Source: Conus ventricosus
Taxonomy: Eukaryota > Mollusca > Gastropoda > Neogastropoda > Conidae
DNA: 64,000 nucleotides
Assembly (NCBI GenBank): GCA_018398815.1
Contig: CM031601.1
Span: 23,710,667-23,774,666, forward strand
Direction: 5' to 3'
Shown: positions 34,462-48,200 of the stretch, in pieces
Layout of the letters: the number at the start of each line of letters is the position of its first letter
Position numbering within the stretch: the first letter of the stretch is position 1
Notes under the pieces: model-generated
Seen by the model: the letters and a program-made list of their open reading frames with translations, nothing else
What the model was told of the DNA's origin: nothing
Databases searched by the model: none
Translations under genes and position numbers: made by a program

Positions 34462-34792
34462 ATGAAAAGAAAATCAGGCGTGCCCGGTTCTTTACTTCCT
34501 AAGCTAAAGAGAAGTATTGCTTTTTTGGAAGGTGAGGAGAAAGAAAAACGAGAACCTACTATTGATAAACTACACAAGCGCTTGAAAGCTTGTTGATTCA
34601 AGACAGAGATTTAGCTGATATATTTGAAAGAGATGTTGTTAACTTTGAAAAGCTTTTAACTTTTGAAGAAATGATTCTATTTTAAAAAATGGCGCTGTTT
34701 TATTTAAAAAGCTGGAGTCGCGAAAGGAAACGTTTATTCGCCGCACTCCAAAACCGGCCTTGAAGCCACAGTCCCAGCTTGACACTGGCTGA
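34462..34792 (+). CDS. Hypothetical Polinton protein, left arm (frameshifted)
   Basis: A frame opens at ATG 34,462 with MKRKSGVPGSLLPKLKRSIA and runs to 34,596. Coding character continues in the next frame with LLIQDRDLADIFERDVVNFE and then, after another shift near 34,681, with FKKLESRKETFIRRTPKP to a stop at 34,790-34,792. Taken together this suggests one basic, helical protein of about 110 residues with two one-base breaks. It was not matched to any family. The position next to the left terminus of a Polinton suggests a small accessory or virion gene, but that is only an inference. Confidence 0.4.
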
Positions 34793-37164
34793 CCTATTTG
34801 AGCGCTACAGGCAGTTGCGCGACCTGCTTCAGTGTTTGGACTGTGTGTCGAGACAGTTATGGAAGGCCGGCCAACTATTCGCCAAATGATAGGTCTGTTC
34901 ACACAGCGGGCGCGTACTAACACGTTGAATGCTAGCCAGGCAACGAATCACTACTCAGCGCATGGGACACAACCTGTTCAGTCACAAAGCAAGTGGTCCT
35001 CCAGTTCCACTTTTCTTGGCAGCTCCTTCCACTTTGGGACACTTAAAACCTTCCCCCCAAGCCCCCCCAAAAGTTTAATTTTTTTGGCCCCCAACCCTTA
35101 ATTTCCACCTAAAGCCCTTATTAAATCCCCCCCAAAACCCCTTATTAAACCACCCCAAGCCCTTTAAATTTTTGTTCTTAATTAAGTCACCCCCCAAGTC
35201 CAATCAATTTTTTTGATCAAGTCCCCCCAAAAGGGTTCTTAATTAAGTTCCAAAAGTTTTTTTAAAAAATTTCCCTTAAATTTCAAGTTCTTACTAAAGG
35301 TCCCCTTTAATTTCCTTACCAATTTATCCTCAAGTAAACCCCCAATTTTTTAATTTAAAGTCCCCCCAATTCATAACAAAAGTCATCCTCTAAGTTCTAC
35401 CAAGTTTTATTCAAGTCAACTTATAATTATTTTTTTTAAGTTCTTAAAGTATTTTTTCCATTTTAAAAGGGGATCAAAATGATCTTTTTTTGGTTGGTGG
35501 TTTTGGAAACTTTTTGTTTTGGCTTCTTTTTTTTTAGGGGCAAAAATTGTTTGGACAGTTTTGGGTTTTTTGTTGTTTTTTGTTTTTTATATTTTAAAAA
35601 CCGAAAAACCCGCCCCCACACAATGCCCCCAAAAAAGGGAAAAATGCTTTAAGAAAATTCTGTGGGCCCTTTGGGGGGGTTAGGCCCCCCTGGCTTTTCC
35701 CTGTAGGAAACTTGTTCTGTTTTTTTTTATAGCGGGCATTAAAAACAACGGGTTTGCGGCTCGGGGAAATTTTTAAATTATAACAAATTTTCTTGATTGA
35801 AACCCTTTAAATTTTTTTTGGTTTGTTCCACTCAAAAAATTTTTTCCCCCTGCTGAAAGGCGTCCAGGTTTTTTTCTGATAAATTTCTTACCTAAATTCA
35901 ATGTTTTTGATTCTATTTTTCGCTGATTTTCGGGCTCTGTTTTTTTTTAAGGGAAACAAAACTATTGATTAAAAGAAATTTAACCCCCAGGGATTGGGCA
36001 GGGGAAAATTTAATTTTCCCCAAATCTGAAATTTACAGATCAAAATCTAGAGACTCTAATAAACTTTGTTAAAACTGGAACCGGGCTTTAAAATCATACA
36101 AAAAATTCTTTTTCCAAAATTTTCAGGGGGAACAAATCGGCCAAAGTTTAGTGAAAAAAAACAAAAAACCCGGTTTGCCCGACATTTTTTAACCATTCTT
36201 GATCCTAGTTGGCTTCATACCTTTTGAATACTTTTATAAAGGGTCTTGTGGGGACTTTCTTTTGAATCTTTCAAAACTGAATTCTTTTCCCGGGGAACGT
36301 TTTTTTTTTCCGAATGTGCCAAAAAATTACAACCCCCCTTTTGGGGGCCCAAAACAGCTTGGCACCCAACTTCTTCTTTTGAAAAGTCCAAACTTTTTTA
36401 GGCATTTGTAGCTGATAGATCATCGGTTTTCCATTTTTTAATTACTAAAAAATAATTTTTTTTTTGGTTTTTAAAAAATGAGCGCCAAAAAGGACTGTTG
36501 CCAATTTGTAAAACCATTCTGCTTTTATTGGGGGCCTAAGTGTGGAAAAACACAATCCCGGGTAAAACCCTTTAAAAATTTAAAACCAGCAAAATTTTGG
36601 AAAACTAACTTTGAGGACTCAGCAAAGCTTTTTTGCTGTTTTTAAACAGTTTTCTTTTGTTTCAAAAGATTTTCTATTTTTAAGCAAAAAATAATTCCTG
36701 CCCAGTATCAATAGAAATTTTTAAAAAAAAAACATTTAAAAAAAAATGGCTTCCCCTTTCTTTAATGTTTATAGGCGGGCTGGGGTTAAATTGCGTTTGC
36801 TTTTGGGCGGAAGAAATTACGCAATTAGTAAACGGGGGATGAGGGGGAAAAAAAAAGGGACATAACAAAGCTAGGGGAAAACTACACGCACAAACCCCTA
36901 TAAAAAAGCAAAAAATTGAGCTTTAGATTTTAAAATAAAAAACTGAAAAAAAGGGACATGCAGCTTACACTTTTAAAAAGAGGGTTGATAAAGCAAAAAA
37001 AGAAAAATATTGTAACGGAAAACCCAAATTAAAGGGAAAAATTGCCCCCCCCAAAAATTTCAGCGACTTTTTTTCAACCATCAAAAAACAAAAAAAGCAA
37101 GAAATCGTGTTTATTGTCTTTGGGCATGACCGGGTATTTTTTTTCGCATAATTTTGGGCCTAAA
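34793..37164. other. Polinton interior, unassigned (corrupted from 35,050)
   Basis: Sequence is clean to about 35,045 and then turns into homopolymer-rich corrupted consensus. No protein family could be recognised. AT content is high. One or more genes upstream of the integrase may be hidden here. Confidence 0.5.
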
Positions 37165-38140
37165 ATAAAAATGGACAAAATCTTTATTTCCCAAAAAGGA
37201 TATTGGAAGGGAATCAGGGCCCAATAAAAAACTAACCCCAAGCGCAGGATTTTGTGAACAAACAGCAAAGGAAGGGTTTAACTAAACAAGCGATTTGGGC
37301 AAATTTATTCCCTGCCCTAGCAAATACAGAGCCACATTTTGGGAATACAATGCCGAAGGGGACCCCCTCAAATGGATCTTCTAAAATTTCCCCCAGATAC
37401 ATTGACAAAAAAAGTTTAAGTACGCATTACATAAAGGGGACATAGCTTAAAGATACAAAGATCCAGAACCATTAACAAAAAAGAGGGGTTTCCCTGCGTT
37501 GCTGTCGCTTTTACAACAAAAAACCCAAAACGGGGCCCCAAAACTTACCCCCTCGTTTTTTAAAGCGAGGGATGGAAAAAAATTTTAAAAAGGCCAAGTG
37601 AATCAATTATTTTTTAAAAAAAAAAAACATAGAGTTCCCATTAAAAGAGGCTTCCCGGGTTTTTCCCACAGATAACGGGCTTTAGTTGAAAACTTTAACA
37701 AACATTTACCCTGAAAGATTTTTTTCCCTACCGTACACAGAGACTGATTGAAAAACTCGCAAAAAACAAATGGGTTAGAAGACTGCCCCTTTTGCGCCCC
37801 AAGAATAATGAAAAAAAAAAAAGGGCTAAACCTTTAAAAAAAACCCAAAAAACAAACAAAAATGTTGCTAAGACTCCAGTAAAACCCAGCAAATTTTACC
37901 ATTTGGATTGAAATTTAAGGCCCTTTTTTTTCCCGGGGGGAAAGGCAAAAAAAGGGGACCCTCGCTTCGGGGAAACCAAACCAGTTTGGGGGTTTTGTTC
38001 CAAAAAGAAATAAAAAGAATTGTAAAAGTGAATCCCCCGTTTTTTTTAACGAGAAACTGAAACAACAAAAAAACCCCCCCCCCAAAAAAGATTTTTTTGT
38101 GAAGGAAGAACTGCAGATAATCCTACCAATAAAAGTTCCG
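37165..38140 (+). CDS. Polinton retroviral-type integrase (fragmented)
   Basis: DDE-type integrase that would insert the element. Readable pieces in order on the plus strand: GYWKGIRA (37,200-37,226, N-terminal segment), KQAIW (about 37,285), a piece with MDLLKFPPDT (about 37,374-37,403, the region of the first catalytic Asp), RYKD-EPLT (about 37,450-37,480), a GPKTYPLVF piece, ALVENFNKHLP (about 37,680-37,712; the E is in the place of the catalytic Glu of 'VERFNRTL'), RLIEKLAKNK, then VAKTPVKPSKFYHLD (about 37,864-37,908) and DFFVKEELQIILPIKVPVV near the C-terminus (about 38,090-38,145). The order and spacing fit the rve-type integrase of Polintons. Frames alternate because of corrupted base calls, so activity cannot be judged. 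Confidence 0.8.
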
Positions 38141-38149
38141 GTTGTTTAA

Positions 38150-38650
38150 AAAAAATTTTTAAAATTTTACAAAAAAATATTTAATCTAAAATAAAAAGCT
38201 CAAAACCAAAACAAGAATGAAAATGAAGAGAATTTGGGAAATTAAAAGGGAAATCATATGTTTCCGTGTTCTGCAAAAAAAGGGAAATTTAAAACCCAGA
38301 ATCAACAGGGTTTATTCTGCTTTTAAAAGAAAAAAAATTACGAGGTTTCATGGGCCCACATGGCTCGCATCCAATCCTTACAGCCCAAAAACCCAAATTT
38401 TGCCTATCAAAAAAGGGGAAAAAGAAAAATTTTTGAAATAAAAAAAAAAAAATTCGAGCACGTCAAGAAAACATGAAAAAAAAATTTGAATAAATTTGGA
38501 AAGATGTAGGGAATTAAATTTTCTAAAATAAATTTCGGGAAAAAAATTAATAAAACCCGAATAAAAAAATCTTCGGTAAGAAGATATTAAAAAATTTTTA
38601 ATTGGCCCTTATCCCATGAAAAATTTGCATATAAAAAACTTGGATAAACC
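38150..38650. other. Spacer between integrase and polymerase genes
   Basis: AT-rich, corrupted sequence between the ends of two convergent genes (integrase on +, polymerase on -). No feature is supported. Confidence 0.5.
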
Positions 38651-40720
38651 AAATACTTTCTTTGTTTTTTTTCTATCAAAATGACTTTTTTGTTACAACA
38701 GTTGTTTTTGATCTCATTAGATTAAAACGTATTTTTAACGTTGTCGGGAAAAAAGTATTTTTTATTGAAAAAATTGCTTTTTTTGTAGTTGTCTTTGTGA
38801 TTTGTTTTGATGCCCAACACTCCCGAGATTTTCCCTTTTTTGTTTTTTTGGATGGTTTTCCCTGGCTCAAAAATACTGTACATTTTCGACCTTAAACCCA
38901 AAAAACCCCCCCTTGATCCCCCCCTCCAATAATTCATCCTTACTTTCTAAAACCTTCTTTTAAACCATTTTGGAATGCAAAACAATCTTTAGGTAATCAG
39001 ATGTGCCCGTAAAACCCCCGCATCCCCCTTTAGCTACTTCAAATTCCATTTTCTTTATAGATGTCTTCAGAAAGGGAAATATCAATAACAAAACTGTCTG
39101 TATTGTGTAAATTTACTCGGATTTCCGGGATACGAGGGTTTAAAGAATTCAAAAAAGAAATTCAAACCACCCAAAAGTTTTGATAATTCTAAAACAGAAA
39201 ACCCAAATTTAAATACAGGTTTGCAAATTTTATTTTCTTTTTTTTCATCATTATCCCAAAAAGCTGATCATGAAATCTTCTAAAATCCTGTAATTTTTTT
39301 TTGGGAAGTCAGCTTTTTGGCTTCGTTTCTTTGGGGGCCCAAATTTTGGACATCTTTGCGTTTGTGGGGAAATTTTCCATTGTCTTTCCGAAACAGCTGT
39401 TGTTCATCACCCCTTAAAAAAGGGTTTTTTTCTAAAGCATCTGTGGATTTATTTTTTCCCTAAGATTCATGTTTTTTCCATAAATGTAGGGTTTTCAAAA
39501 CTGTTTCTTGATCAAAAGCAATTCCCCCGTTTAACTGTCTCAATTTAAAAACCTTTTCCCTTTAAAAAAAAATTGGGAAAAGTCTGTAATGACAACAAAA
39601 TTTTTTTTTGCCTCAAAGATTGGGCCAAAATTTTTAGGGGGCTCTTTTGGATTCATTTTTAAAGACTTTCTTGCAGCTAAGGGGTAGCATTTTGTGGGGT
39701 CAGGGAAATTTAAAGAGGTTTATTCAAAGCAATTTCTAGAATGAAACCGCGCTGTCGATCGGACGGTCAATCGCTAAACCCCAATTTAATGCCTTTGCAC
39801 TTTAAATTTGTCCCGCCCCCTTTTTGGTACATTTAAAGTTGCGTAGTGGAAGTGATTGCGCCTTTGCCCATCCATCCCGATTGTTTGCATCAAAAATACA
39901 GGGGAAAGTTAGCCTTTTACGGGATCTTAACGCCCAATTATTTTTTTGTTTTGTTTTTAACAGTAATGATCCACCCATACTTTTCCCTCCCCGCAACCGT
40001 TTTCAATCACCCGGAATCTTTGGAAAATCGGGAAATAAATCCCAATTTTTTACTCCAGTATTTTTTAAAAAAGGTCCCACTCTCGGGGAAAAAAATTTTT
40101 AATGCGCAGGACCCCGGGAAAAAAAAGTTTCATGCGGGTCTTTCTAAAAATTTCAAAATTTTCCCAACAAACATAAAACTGCCACAAGTATAATCATGAA
40201 AAGTCTCCCATCTTTTTTAAAATCAACTTTTGCCACGCATTTTTGGCATGCGGGAAAATGGGAATAAAAAAACCCCCTTTTCTCTAAGACTGAAAAGAAA
40301 TCTTTAGGTGGATGAATCTTCGCAAACCCCCCCCAATGTTCTTTGTCCTCAAAAGGGGTAAACGCCCTTTCTAACAAGAGTTGGGCCCAAAATTTTCCTT
40401 CTGTTTTGGAAAAAGGGACTTTAAGGACATACCCAGGGATTTAAAAACCCCCAATAGGTTGTTGGCATAGAGTCTAAAAAGACATGTTTTTAAAAGGGAA
40501 AACCATGTTTTTTTCTGACGACTGTGCAATGCATAAAAACCTGAAGGCGTATCAAATTCTTTTTTTTTAAAGGGGTGAGAGTCGTAACCCCCAATTTTAT
40601 GAAAGAAGAGGGGCAGCTTCCATTTTTTGGGTTCAAACTTTAGTTGAAGATTCCCAGTTTTTGTGCGCGCTCCTCTGAACTTTCCGCTAATGTGACCCAT
40701 GGTCTTACTTTTGGGTTTGG
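38650..40720 (-). CDS. Protein-primed DNA polymerase B of the Polinton (fragmented)
   Basis: Family B polymerase of the protein-primed type that would replicate the element from its ends. On the minus strand, from high to low coordinates: HISGKFRGA and FFHKIGGYDSH (about 40,685-40,565; treble-clef/exonuclease region, compare 'HxxGKxRGxAH...N...GYDSH'), KEHWGGFAKIHPPKDFF (about 40,345-40,290), DANNRDGWAKAQSLPLRNF (about 39,895-39,840; palm motif A 'DxNxLYG'), MNNSCFGKTMENF (about 39,407-39,369; motif B 'NSxYGK'), NTDSFVIDI (about 39,105-39,079; motif C 'DTDS') and GLRSKMYSIFE (about 38,900-38,865; late 'GLRxKMY' motif). All hallmarks are in the correct order over 2 kb. The N-terminal part probably extends to about 41,150, where a minus-strand frame is open but unrecognised. 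Repeated frame changes are attributed to corrupted consensus. Confidence 0.88.
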
Positions 40721-43700
40721 CCCCTTAAACTGTTAAAATTAGCTTTTAAGCCCCCATATCCAAAAAATGTGTGGCTGATTCATACTGTTTTTTTTGGTTT
40801 CAGGCGCCCAAAAAAATTTTCTAGAGATTCAATTATTAGAACAGGCGTTTACGCACTTGCTGCATGCTTTTCTAAGAATGTTTCGGGCAGCATCTGGCCT
40901 TTTTAAAAAATTTCGGTTCGTTTTACTCCGTCCCCTGCAATAATAAAAGGCAAATGAAAAAAACTGATGTTTAATCTTAAGACTTTTTTCCGGAAATTTT
41001 TCCCGGGGGGGTTTGGGGCCCTTTTTCATAGGGAACAATAAGCGACCCCAAGTCTCGTAATTTACGTTTGGGATTTTGTTTACCCTTTCCCCCAGCTTAA
41101 AACTAATTTTTAGATCCAGGCAGGGCGCAATTAGTTCTGTTTTAACAGTCAAACAAGAATTTTTTTTTTAAAAATGTTTTTATTTTAAAAGGCGCGGCTG
41201 GAACAAATGGGATTCTTTTTAAAAACTTTTTCAAACAAAGTTTGTTTGCCATGTTTTTTGAATATGCTGCATTAGTCTACTCATTTTTCGTATAAAGGGG
41301 GAAATTGGGTTTCCCCCGGCTGATGAAAACTTAGGAGTAAGCCCCTTTGGTTTTTGGGCCGGTTTCACCAAATTTTTGGGCTGCTTAGCCCACTCTAATG
41401 GGGGCCCCAAAATTTTTTTCCCTCACCCCATGTTATCTTTAACATTTAAAGGGTTTTGTTTTTTTCTTCAAAATGATAAATTTTTGCCCACGCTAACGGG
41501 AAAGGATTTTCCCAAACTAAAGTTAAATCATTGATGTAAGAACAATGTTAGACATTTTCTCTGCTTTTTTTTTTTTGCGGATTTAATGCCCCTTGAAAAG
41601 AAACACCAAAAGAAACTTTTTGTCGTCGGTATTTTTTATGTTTAAAAATTTGCTTTTTTTTGGGGGAAAATTCTGGAGGTAGTAAATGTAACCTTTTGGC
41701 CAAACAATCGGTGCATACTTACCCTTTTTTTTAAAATCTGATCTCTGGACTTCGCCCTTGCCCAAACCCAAAGAGCCTCTCATTTTGGCTTCTTAAAGCG
41801 GCCACTAAAACTGTTGTAAGCTTTTGGTCCCCCCAACCGGGTAAAAAAGGGTCATTATGAGAAAAAAAAAACCCTGTTTTTGAGTCGGAAAACCCGACTT
41901 CTAGATTTTCTTCATTTATTGTTTTTATAGTCGATTTAAAAAAGCTAACATTACTTTTTAAATGGGGGGTCTATTGTTAAATTTTCCCGGAAATTTAGAA
42001 AATTGCATTAAAAAAACAACGCTTGCCCCCCGTTGTTGGATCAATTTATTCTAATCAAAATCGTTTAAAGCTTTTGACAAACGCTCTCCCTTAAGCAAAC
42101 CTTCAAAAAATTCGTCTGGTTTCCTTTATTAAAATCTTAGCCATGTTTTAGGTTTTTTTTTCTAATTTTAAACAAATTTAAAAATTTTAAAAATTAAAAA
42201 AAAAAAAATTAAACAGAATCAAAATCAAAGGCTTTTTTTTGCTTGGCTCAAAAACTAAAGTATAAAACGGGCCCCTTTTGGGGTTGTTAATCGACGTTTT
42301 GAACGGTTTTTAAAGTCTCGTTTAAATTTTTTTAAAAAAAATTCCTTTTTTATCTGCTCGGGGTCTGGGTGTTGAGAAAAAATTGCCCTTGCCTTTTTTT
42401 TGAAGATTTTAAACTTTTGTTTTTTTTAAAGTCCACCCAAAACACTTGTAAAAAGACTAAATTCTTCATTCCGGATGTTTGAGTCAACTAGCGCTTTAAA
42501 ATTTTTTGTTTATTTAAAGAGCTAAGTTTTGCTGTTATTAGTTGAAACCATAGCCCGGGTGCCCTTTTTGGGGTTTATTTTTTAATTTTTTGCTTTCAGC
42601 CCAAAAGCCCAAAAGAAAACACAAAGCCGAGAGTTTAAAAACAAAACCCCCTAAAGGTAAAGCGCGGGTGCACCAACACCTGTTGCTAAAAGAGCAACCC
42701 CTTGTCCCCGCTGATAGTGCATTTTTGTTGATGTTTTCCGTATTAACCTATGTAACAGCATTAAAGGCAGCAGAATACCTTCCCCTTTGGTTTTGCTGAA
42801 ATTTTTAAAGGTCCGCTCAAATTTTTGTTGCATTTGTGTAATGTTTGGGTTTAAACTAAAGGTTTTTTATGTCAGGGGGTTTTTACTTCCCCTTTTTTTG
42901 GCGACTCTGGCGCTGTAGGCACTTTTGGGGAAAAAACCGAACAGACATGCTTTTTTTAAAAAAAAAATAATTTTTTATTGTATAAACTTTTAATTTTGTT
43001 ATTTTGGGAAAAATTTAGCGCCATCAAAATATTAAAAACAAAGGGACAATTTAATGGTTTATCACCATCTTTTTCTTTATCAATTTGAAAAGTTTACCCC
43101 CTTTTAAAAGTTTTCTCCCCCCTTCCATGGGAACTGATTATCCTCGTCGATTTTTAGGTCAATTTCCCTTAAAAACCCTATTTTGTTGTTAAAAAAAAAT
43201 CCCTCGAGTCTAACCTGTGAAGGTGTAGATCTTTTTGGGCACAAGGTTTTAAATGTTGGACTTCCCCCACACCCCCCCCCCCCAAAAAAATTTTTTTTTT
43301 TTCGTCAAAAAGAATAAGGGCCCAAGCCCGCAAACGTAGATTTGGTTTTGGAAATACCCCTCAAACGAACCAAATTTTACTTTCGTTATTTTTTGGAAAA
43401 AAAACTTTTCACTTTTCCCCTTTTTAATTTGGGCTTCAAATTTTACACAGCAAAAAAAATACCTTTAAAACGATCTTGCTCCCGGGAAAAAAAACTAAAA
43501 TTCCATTTAAAAAGGGCATTCTTTTCTTTTGGGTATTTGTTTGATTAAACACTCTTTTGTAATATTTTCTAATTTTGAAATGAAATTTTTGCTCAAATCA
43601 GCCTTGCTAAAAATTGGGTTTTCTAACAAAAAAAACCCCAAAAATCTAACAGATGTCCCGAAAATTTCTGTAAATTTGCTTCGGTTTGATGATTTGAAAC

Positions 43701-46700
43701 CCCTTTGTAAACCCTTAAAAGTTTGTTCATATACAAACTGTCCCTTTTTAAAGCCCTTGGGAAAATTGGCGCAGCGCTTTTAAACCCCCTCAAAATCAAA
43801 AGGGAAAAGAAAAGCGATTTTTCCAAAAAGCAAAATTTAAAAGCTACATACTTTTTTCCCTCCTTTTGTATCTGCGGCGCCAAATTTTATTTTTAGGGCT
43901 TCTTCATTTTTGATTCCTTAAACCGCAAGATCAGCCCCCTTTTTCCCGGGTTTGCCATTTAAACAGAATTGGTTTAAAAAAAAGTCTGGATTTGTTAAAA
44001 AAAAAATATTTCTTGCCCCCCAATTTTAAAAAAGAAATTTTTTTAAAAAATTGGCCCCTCCCCCGATTCTGAACAACTGTCCCCCGTTTGGTCTGTTTCT
44101 GATTCGAGTTCTATTTTGAAAAAATTTGGTTTCCAGACCTGGAAAAATCACTTTTATCTGCTCCTAGGTTTGGAAAATTTTAAAATAAGAATTTGATCTG
44201 CCCCAATTTGTAGAGGATTATTTTGGGAAAAGAAATTAAACCCCCTTTTTTTTCCCTTTAAAGCCCAAAAGGGGTCTTTCAATCTTCTATGCGGGGGTTT
44301 AAGAACGAAAAAATAAGCTTGTGACATTTTTTTAAAACAAAAAAAAAAAGTTTTTTTATTTAAAAACCCTGGAGGGGAAATTTAAGGTGAAGAAGATAAA
44401 GATTTTTTGATCCTGGAGACGACATTTAGTGAAATGACTCCTTTGACACCGCTCGCTCAACCCACCTCATTGCGACGTAAAATTTAAAGAAAGTACGGCC
44501 CGATCATTTTTCCAAAGTTTAAAGGGCCAAAAACCTCCCCAACTTAATAGACCCCGATTTTTTAAGGGAAAAGGGGTCATTTGTTTGTGAAAAAGCGGCC
44601 CCGGCCCCAGAACAACCCTTTTTCAGCTTACAAAAAAACGAGACCCATCAAAAATTTTTTAGGCATTAAAAACAATTTGGGCAAAGACTTAGGGTGGAAG
44701 TTTGAAATTTGCCCTTTGCAATTTTTAAACCGAAATTAAGGGGGGAGGTGTTTCTAAACTTCAAACCCCACGCAAGGGGAAACCCCCAAAAGATAAACCA
44801 AATACAAAACATGAACTTCCCAAAAATTTTAATTTAAAAACAGGCAAAATAATAAAAAAAAAAAGAACAGAAACCAGTTCTTCAGAAGAAAAAGTACCCC
44901 CAAAAAAAAATTGATGATTCTTCCCTTTTCCTAGGGGAAAAATTATTGCCCCCTTAAAACGGGTTTAAGAACCATTTGAGGTGAATTAGAAAAAAAATTT
45001 TAGCAAAAAACTGGGTGAACTAGATGAGGGTATAAAAAGAGAAAAAAAAAAACTCGTTGAGGCTGAAGGGCGGCCCCAAATTAAAGGGGTGAAAAATTTA
45101 AAGGGGAAAAAATAACCCCAAAAACTAAAAATTCTCGAAAAACGGAAACCCCTAAGACTAGAAGTGTCCCTCTTCTAACCGAGAACAATTACGAACTCAA
45201 GTGAGCAGAATAAAGAAAACTATCCAAAGAATTTTTAAAATTTTAAAACACAACGGTAAAAGAACGAAAACGAACGTGTTTAGAGGGGCAAGGAGTCACA
45301 TTAGCAAGCGTTAAACCCGGGCCTTTTGGATTTGCAAAAAGTAAACTGGCATGGCTATTACAGGCGGGGGGGTCAAAACCCAGTGCCCCGTCGCCATCGC
45401 CCCCCATCCCGCCTGACAAAACAAAGGGGAAAAAAACGCTTTTTCCCCTCTTTGGGGGGGGTTTTATTTAAAAAAAATTTTGCCCGTAAAAAGCCGGGGA
45501 CGCTTTAAAACCGGGGAAATTAAAGGGGGGGTTGTTTTGCTGGCTTTTTTCTTCTGCCCCAAAGTATTGGCTTTTTTGGCCGGGGGCCTTTTTGGACATT
45601 AGTTCTCTTTAAAAGTTGGGGTTAAATTTTTTGTAAAATAAAGGAGTAATCCAGGCCCGTTAATCCAAAAACAAGTCTTTTTCTTTTCATATTCATGGTC
45701 CTTAAATTTTTTTTTTTTTTTTCAAAGGGCTTTAGGGTTTGGGCCCGGGGATTGGGTGAATTATTCGGGGGGGCATCTTGTTTGTTTTTTGCTTGCAATA
45801 AAAAAATGGCTCAGAATTTTTTTTCGTTTTTTTTTTTGAAAATTTTTTTCAAATTTCCGCCCCAAGGATTTCATTATTGGAGTTTTTAAATTTTTTCCTA
45901 TCGGGGCCTGAGGTCAGAAGGCTCAAAGTATAAACCAGTCCAACACAAATTCCCCCCTTTTGATCTTGGGGTTTTGTAAAACATTTTGGTTCCTTTTTTT
46001 ACTTGAAGGGGGAAAAACAACTGTAAAATTAAAAGGGTCCTCTAAATTTGCTAAAATAAATTTTTTTTGTGCTCAAAGCCCCCCAGGGGGGAAACGTTAT
46101 GTTCCCATCTCGTTTGTGCTTTCGAACCTAGCAAACACCAAAGTAAGGAAAAAAGTCTTTTATTTGTTTTTATTCCCGCTTAGTTAGCGCTAATATAAAT
46201 GTTTTTCCCCTGCGTTTTGGCTCTTGCCTATGGCCCGAGGGGAACAGCTGGCCTGAAAAAAAGATGTGTAAGGGGATTCCAGGCCTTTGTTAAAACTTTC
46301 TGTGCCGCCCCCCAAAAAAAAACGTGCCCAGACCTTGATTAAGATCCAAATTTTGTTAAAAATCTGTCATAGCCTTTAAAATTGAATTTGTTTTTCAGAC
46401 CTTTCCAAAAACCTTTTTAAGCTTTCTGTTGCTTTAAAGGGTTAAACGGTTTTTTCAATTTTTTAAAGGCGCTTGCAGTTCAGTTTAAAATATCTGAAAA
46501 GGGGAATAAAAAAAAAATCTGTACCCCTGACCTTTACCAAAGGTTTAGGGTTATTTAAGTGTCGGGGATACGACACCCCCACACCCAGTTGATGCACAAA
46601 AACCCCCCAAAGTTTAACTGGTTCGATAAAAATTTCTCGGATTACTAAACCCCCACTTTTGGGATGGAGTCGTTTTTAATAGGGGGGTTAAGAAAGGGTT

Positions 46701-48200
46701 TCCAAAAGGGGGAAATAACCTTTTTCTTGAAAGGGGTCAGAAATGAGTACGAAATGTCAAGAGAATAAAAAAGTTATATTTTTAAAAAATTTTGTGGGCC
46801 CAACAGAATTTTTTTGCCCTCAGTAAATTTAAATTTCAATCATTTTTTTTTCGTTTAAAAAAAGGGTTTTTAACAAAAAAACTCCAAAAACTGTCCTTTT
46901 TTTTAGAACATTTCATTTATAAAAAATTGCGGAGCCAAAAGGGTTTCACTTCCCTGAAAAATTTTTTTCAAATTCCCTATGGTTTAAATAAAGTTTAATC
47001 CCCAAAGGGAATAATAAAATTAAAAAATATAATAAAGCAGAAAAATTAGTTAGCCAGTTTTAAAAATACCTGAAGGTTTTTTACGGGTTTTTTCTCCTAA
47101 AAAAGCAAAGAGTAACTTTGACAATTTCTCTCAAACTTAACAATGCCAAATCAAAAAAAAATGTTTACCTTTAAACCTGAAGAAGAAGAAGTGGGGACTA
47201 TTTTGAAAAAGACAAACTAAAAAAGTTAAGGTTTTTTCAACTTTCCCATCGGTCCATTTATAGTTTTTGAAATTGCAGGGAAAAAAAACAAAATTTTGAG
47301 GGAGGAAAAAACCGCTCGAACTTGCTTTAAAAAACATTAAAACCAAAAAATTTATTTGGATGAGCTAAGCACTTTATGGAAAAATTAAAATTTATGGAAG
47401 GGGCCCCCAATGTTTTTTAAAAAAGCTCTTCCCCTCAGGGAAAGCTGCCCTATTTTCGATTAAGAAATTAAAACAATTCCCCAATTTACATTTTAAAAGT
47501 TTTGTTTTTTGGGGGGGGTCGGGGTAAATTAATAAAAAAAATCGCAGACAAAACGGGAAAAAGTGAAATGTGAAAACCCGCAGATTGTTTTGGAAAAAAA
47601 AATAAAAAAATGTACTAAAAAAAGCGCGTGGGCCCCCAAGAACCAGGAGTTACATTACGCCTTGAGGTGTATAACTTAGAATTAAAAGACCTTTTTAACG
47701 TTGCGGACTTTGAACAGAATGGTGAGAAAGGGGCTTTTTAGGGTTTGATACACAAAAAAGGGGGAAAAAAACGCAAAGAAGGTTTGGGGACAACAGAAAA
47801 TTTCCTAAAAAAAGAGCAAAATGCGGGAATGTAAAAAGAAATAAAGCGGCCATTAAAGAAAATAAAATAGTTCGAAAACCCCACAGCAAAAAGGGGACTT
47901 TTGAACCCCAAATTTTTAAGGGGAAAAAAAAAATTTGAATTCAAAAGCCAAATTTCCAAAAATTTTTTTCCGTCAAAAAAATTTTCCCCAAAAGCACTCA
48001 AAACCCGGGCCCCTTTTCATTAAGTCTTATGCCAGAGGACAATAGTCGGAAAAGAGAAAGAAATAAAAGCCGTATGGGAAAAAACAAATTAAAATCCTCC
48101 CCAGAAAAGAAACGGTTTTAAAAAGGGAAGGGTTCCCACAAAAATTTCAGTTCATTTTCCCCGCAGGAAAAATTAAAAGAACACGTTCACAAAAGAAAAT
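40721..48200. other. Polinton interior, unassigned (corrupted)
   Basis: Seven kilobases in which the capsid proteins, protease and the polymerase N-terminus would be expected. The minus strand has a frame at 40,829-41,152 directly upstream of the polymerase domain. A plus-strand piece EVYNLELKDLFNVADFEQ (about 47,661-47,715) looks coding and precedes the clean gene at 48.24 kb. A Lys/Glu-rich coiled-coil-like stretch is seen at about 45,000-45,120 (+). None could be assigned to a family. Confidence 0.45.

Noticed and set aside
42590..42833. Frames on both strands considered as a small Polinton capsid-associated protein
   Set aside because: A hydrophobic stretch was suggestive, but no motif could be verified in corrupted sequence.
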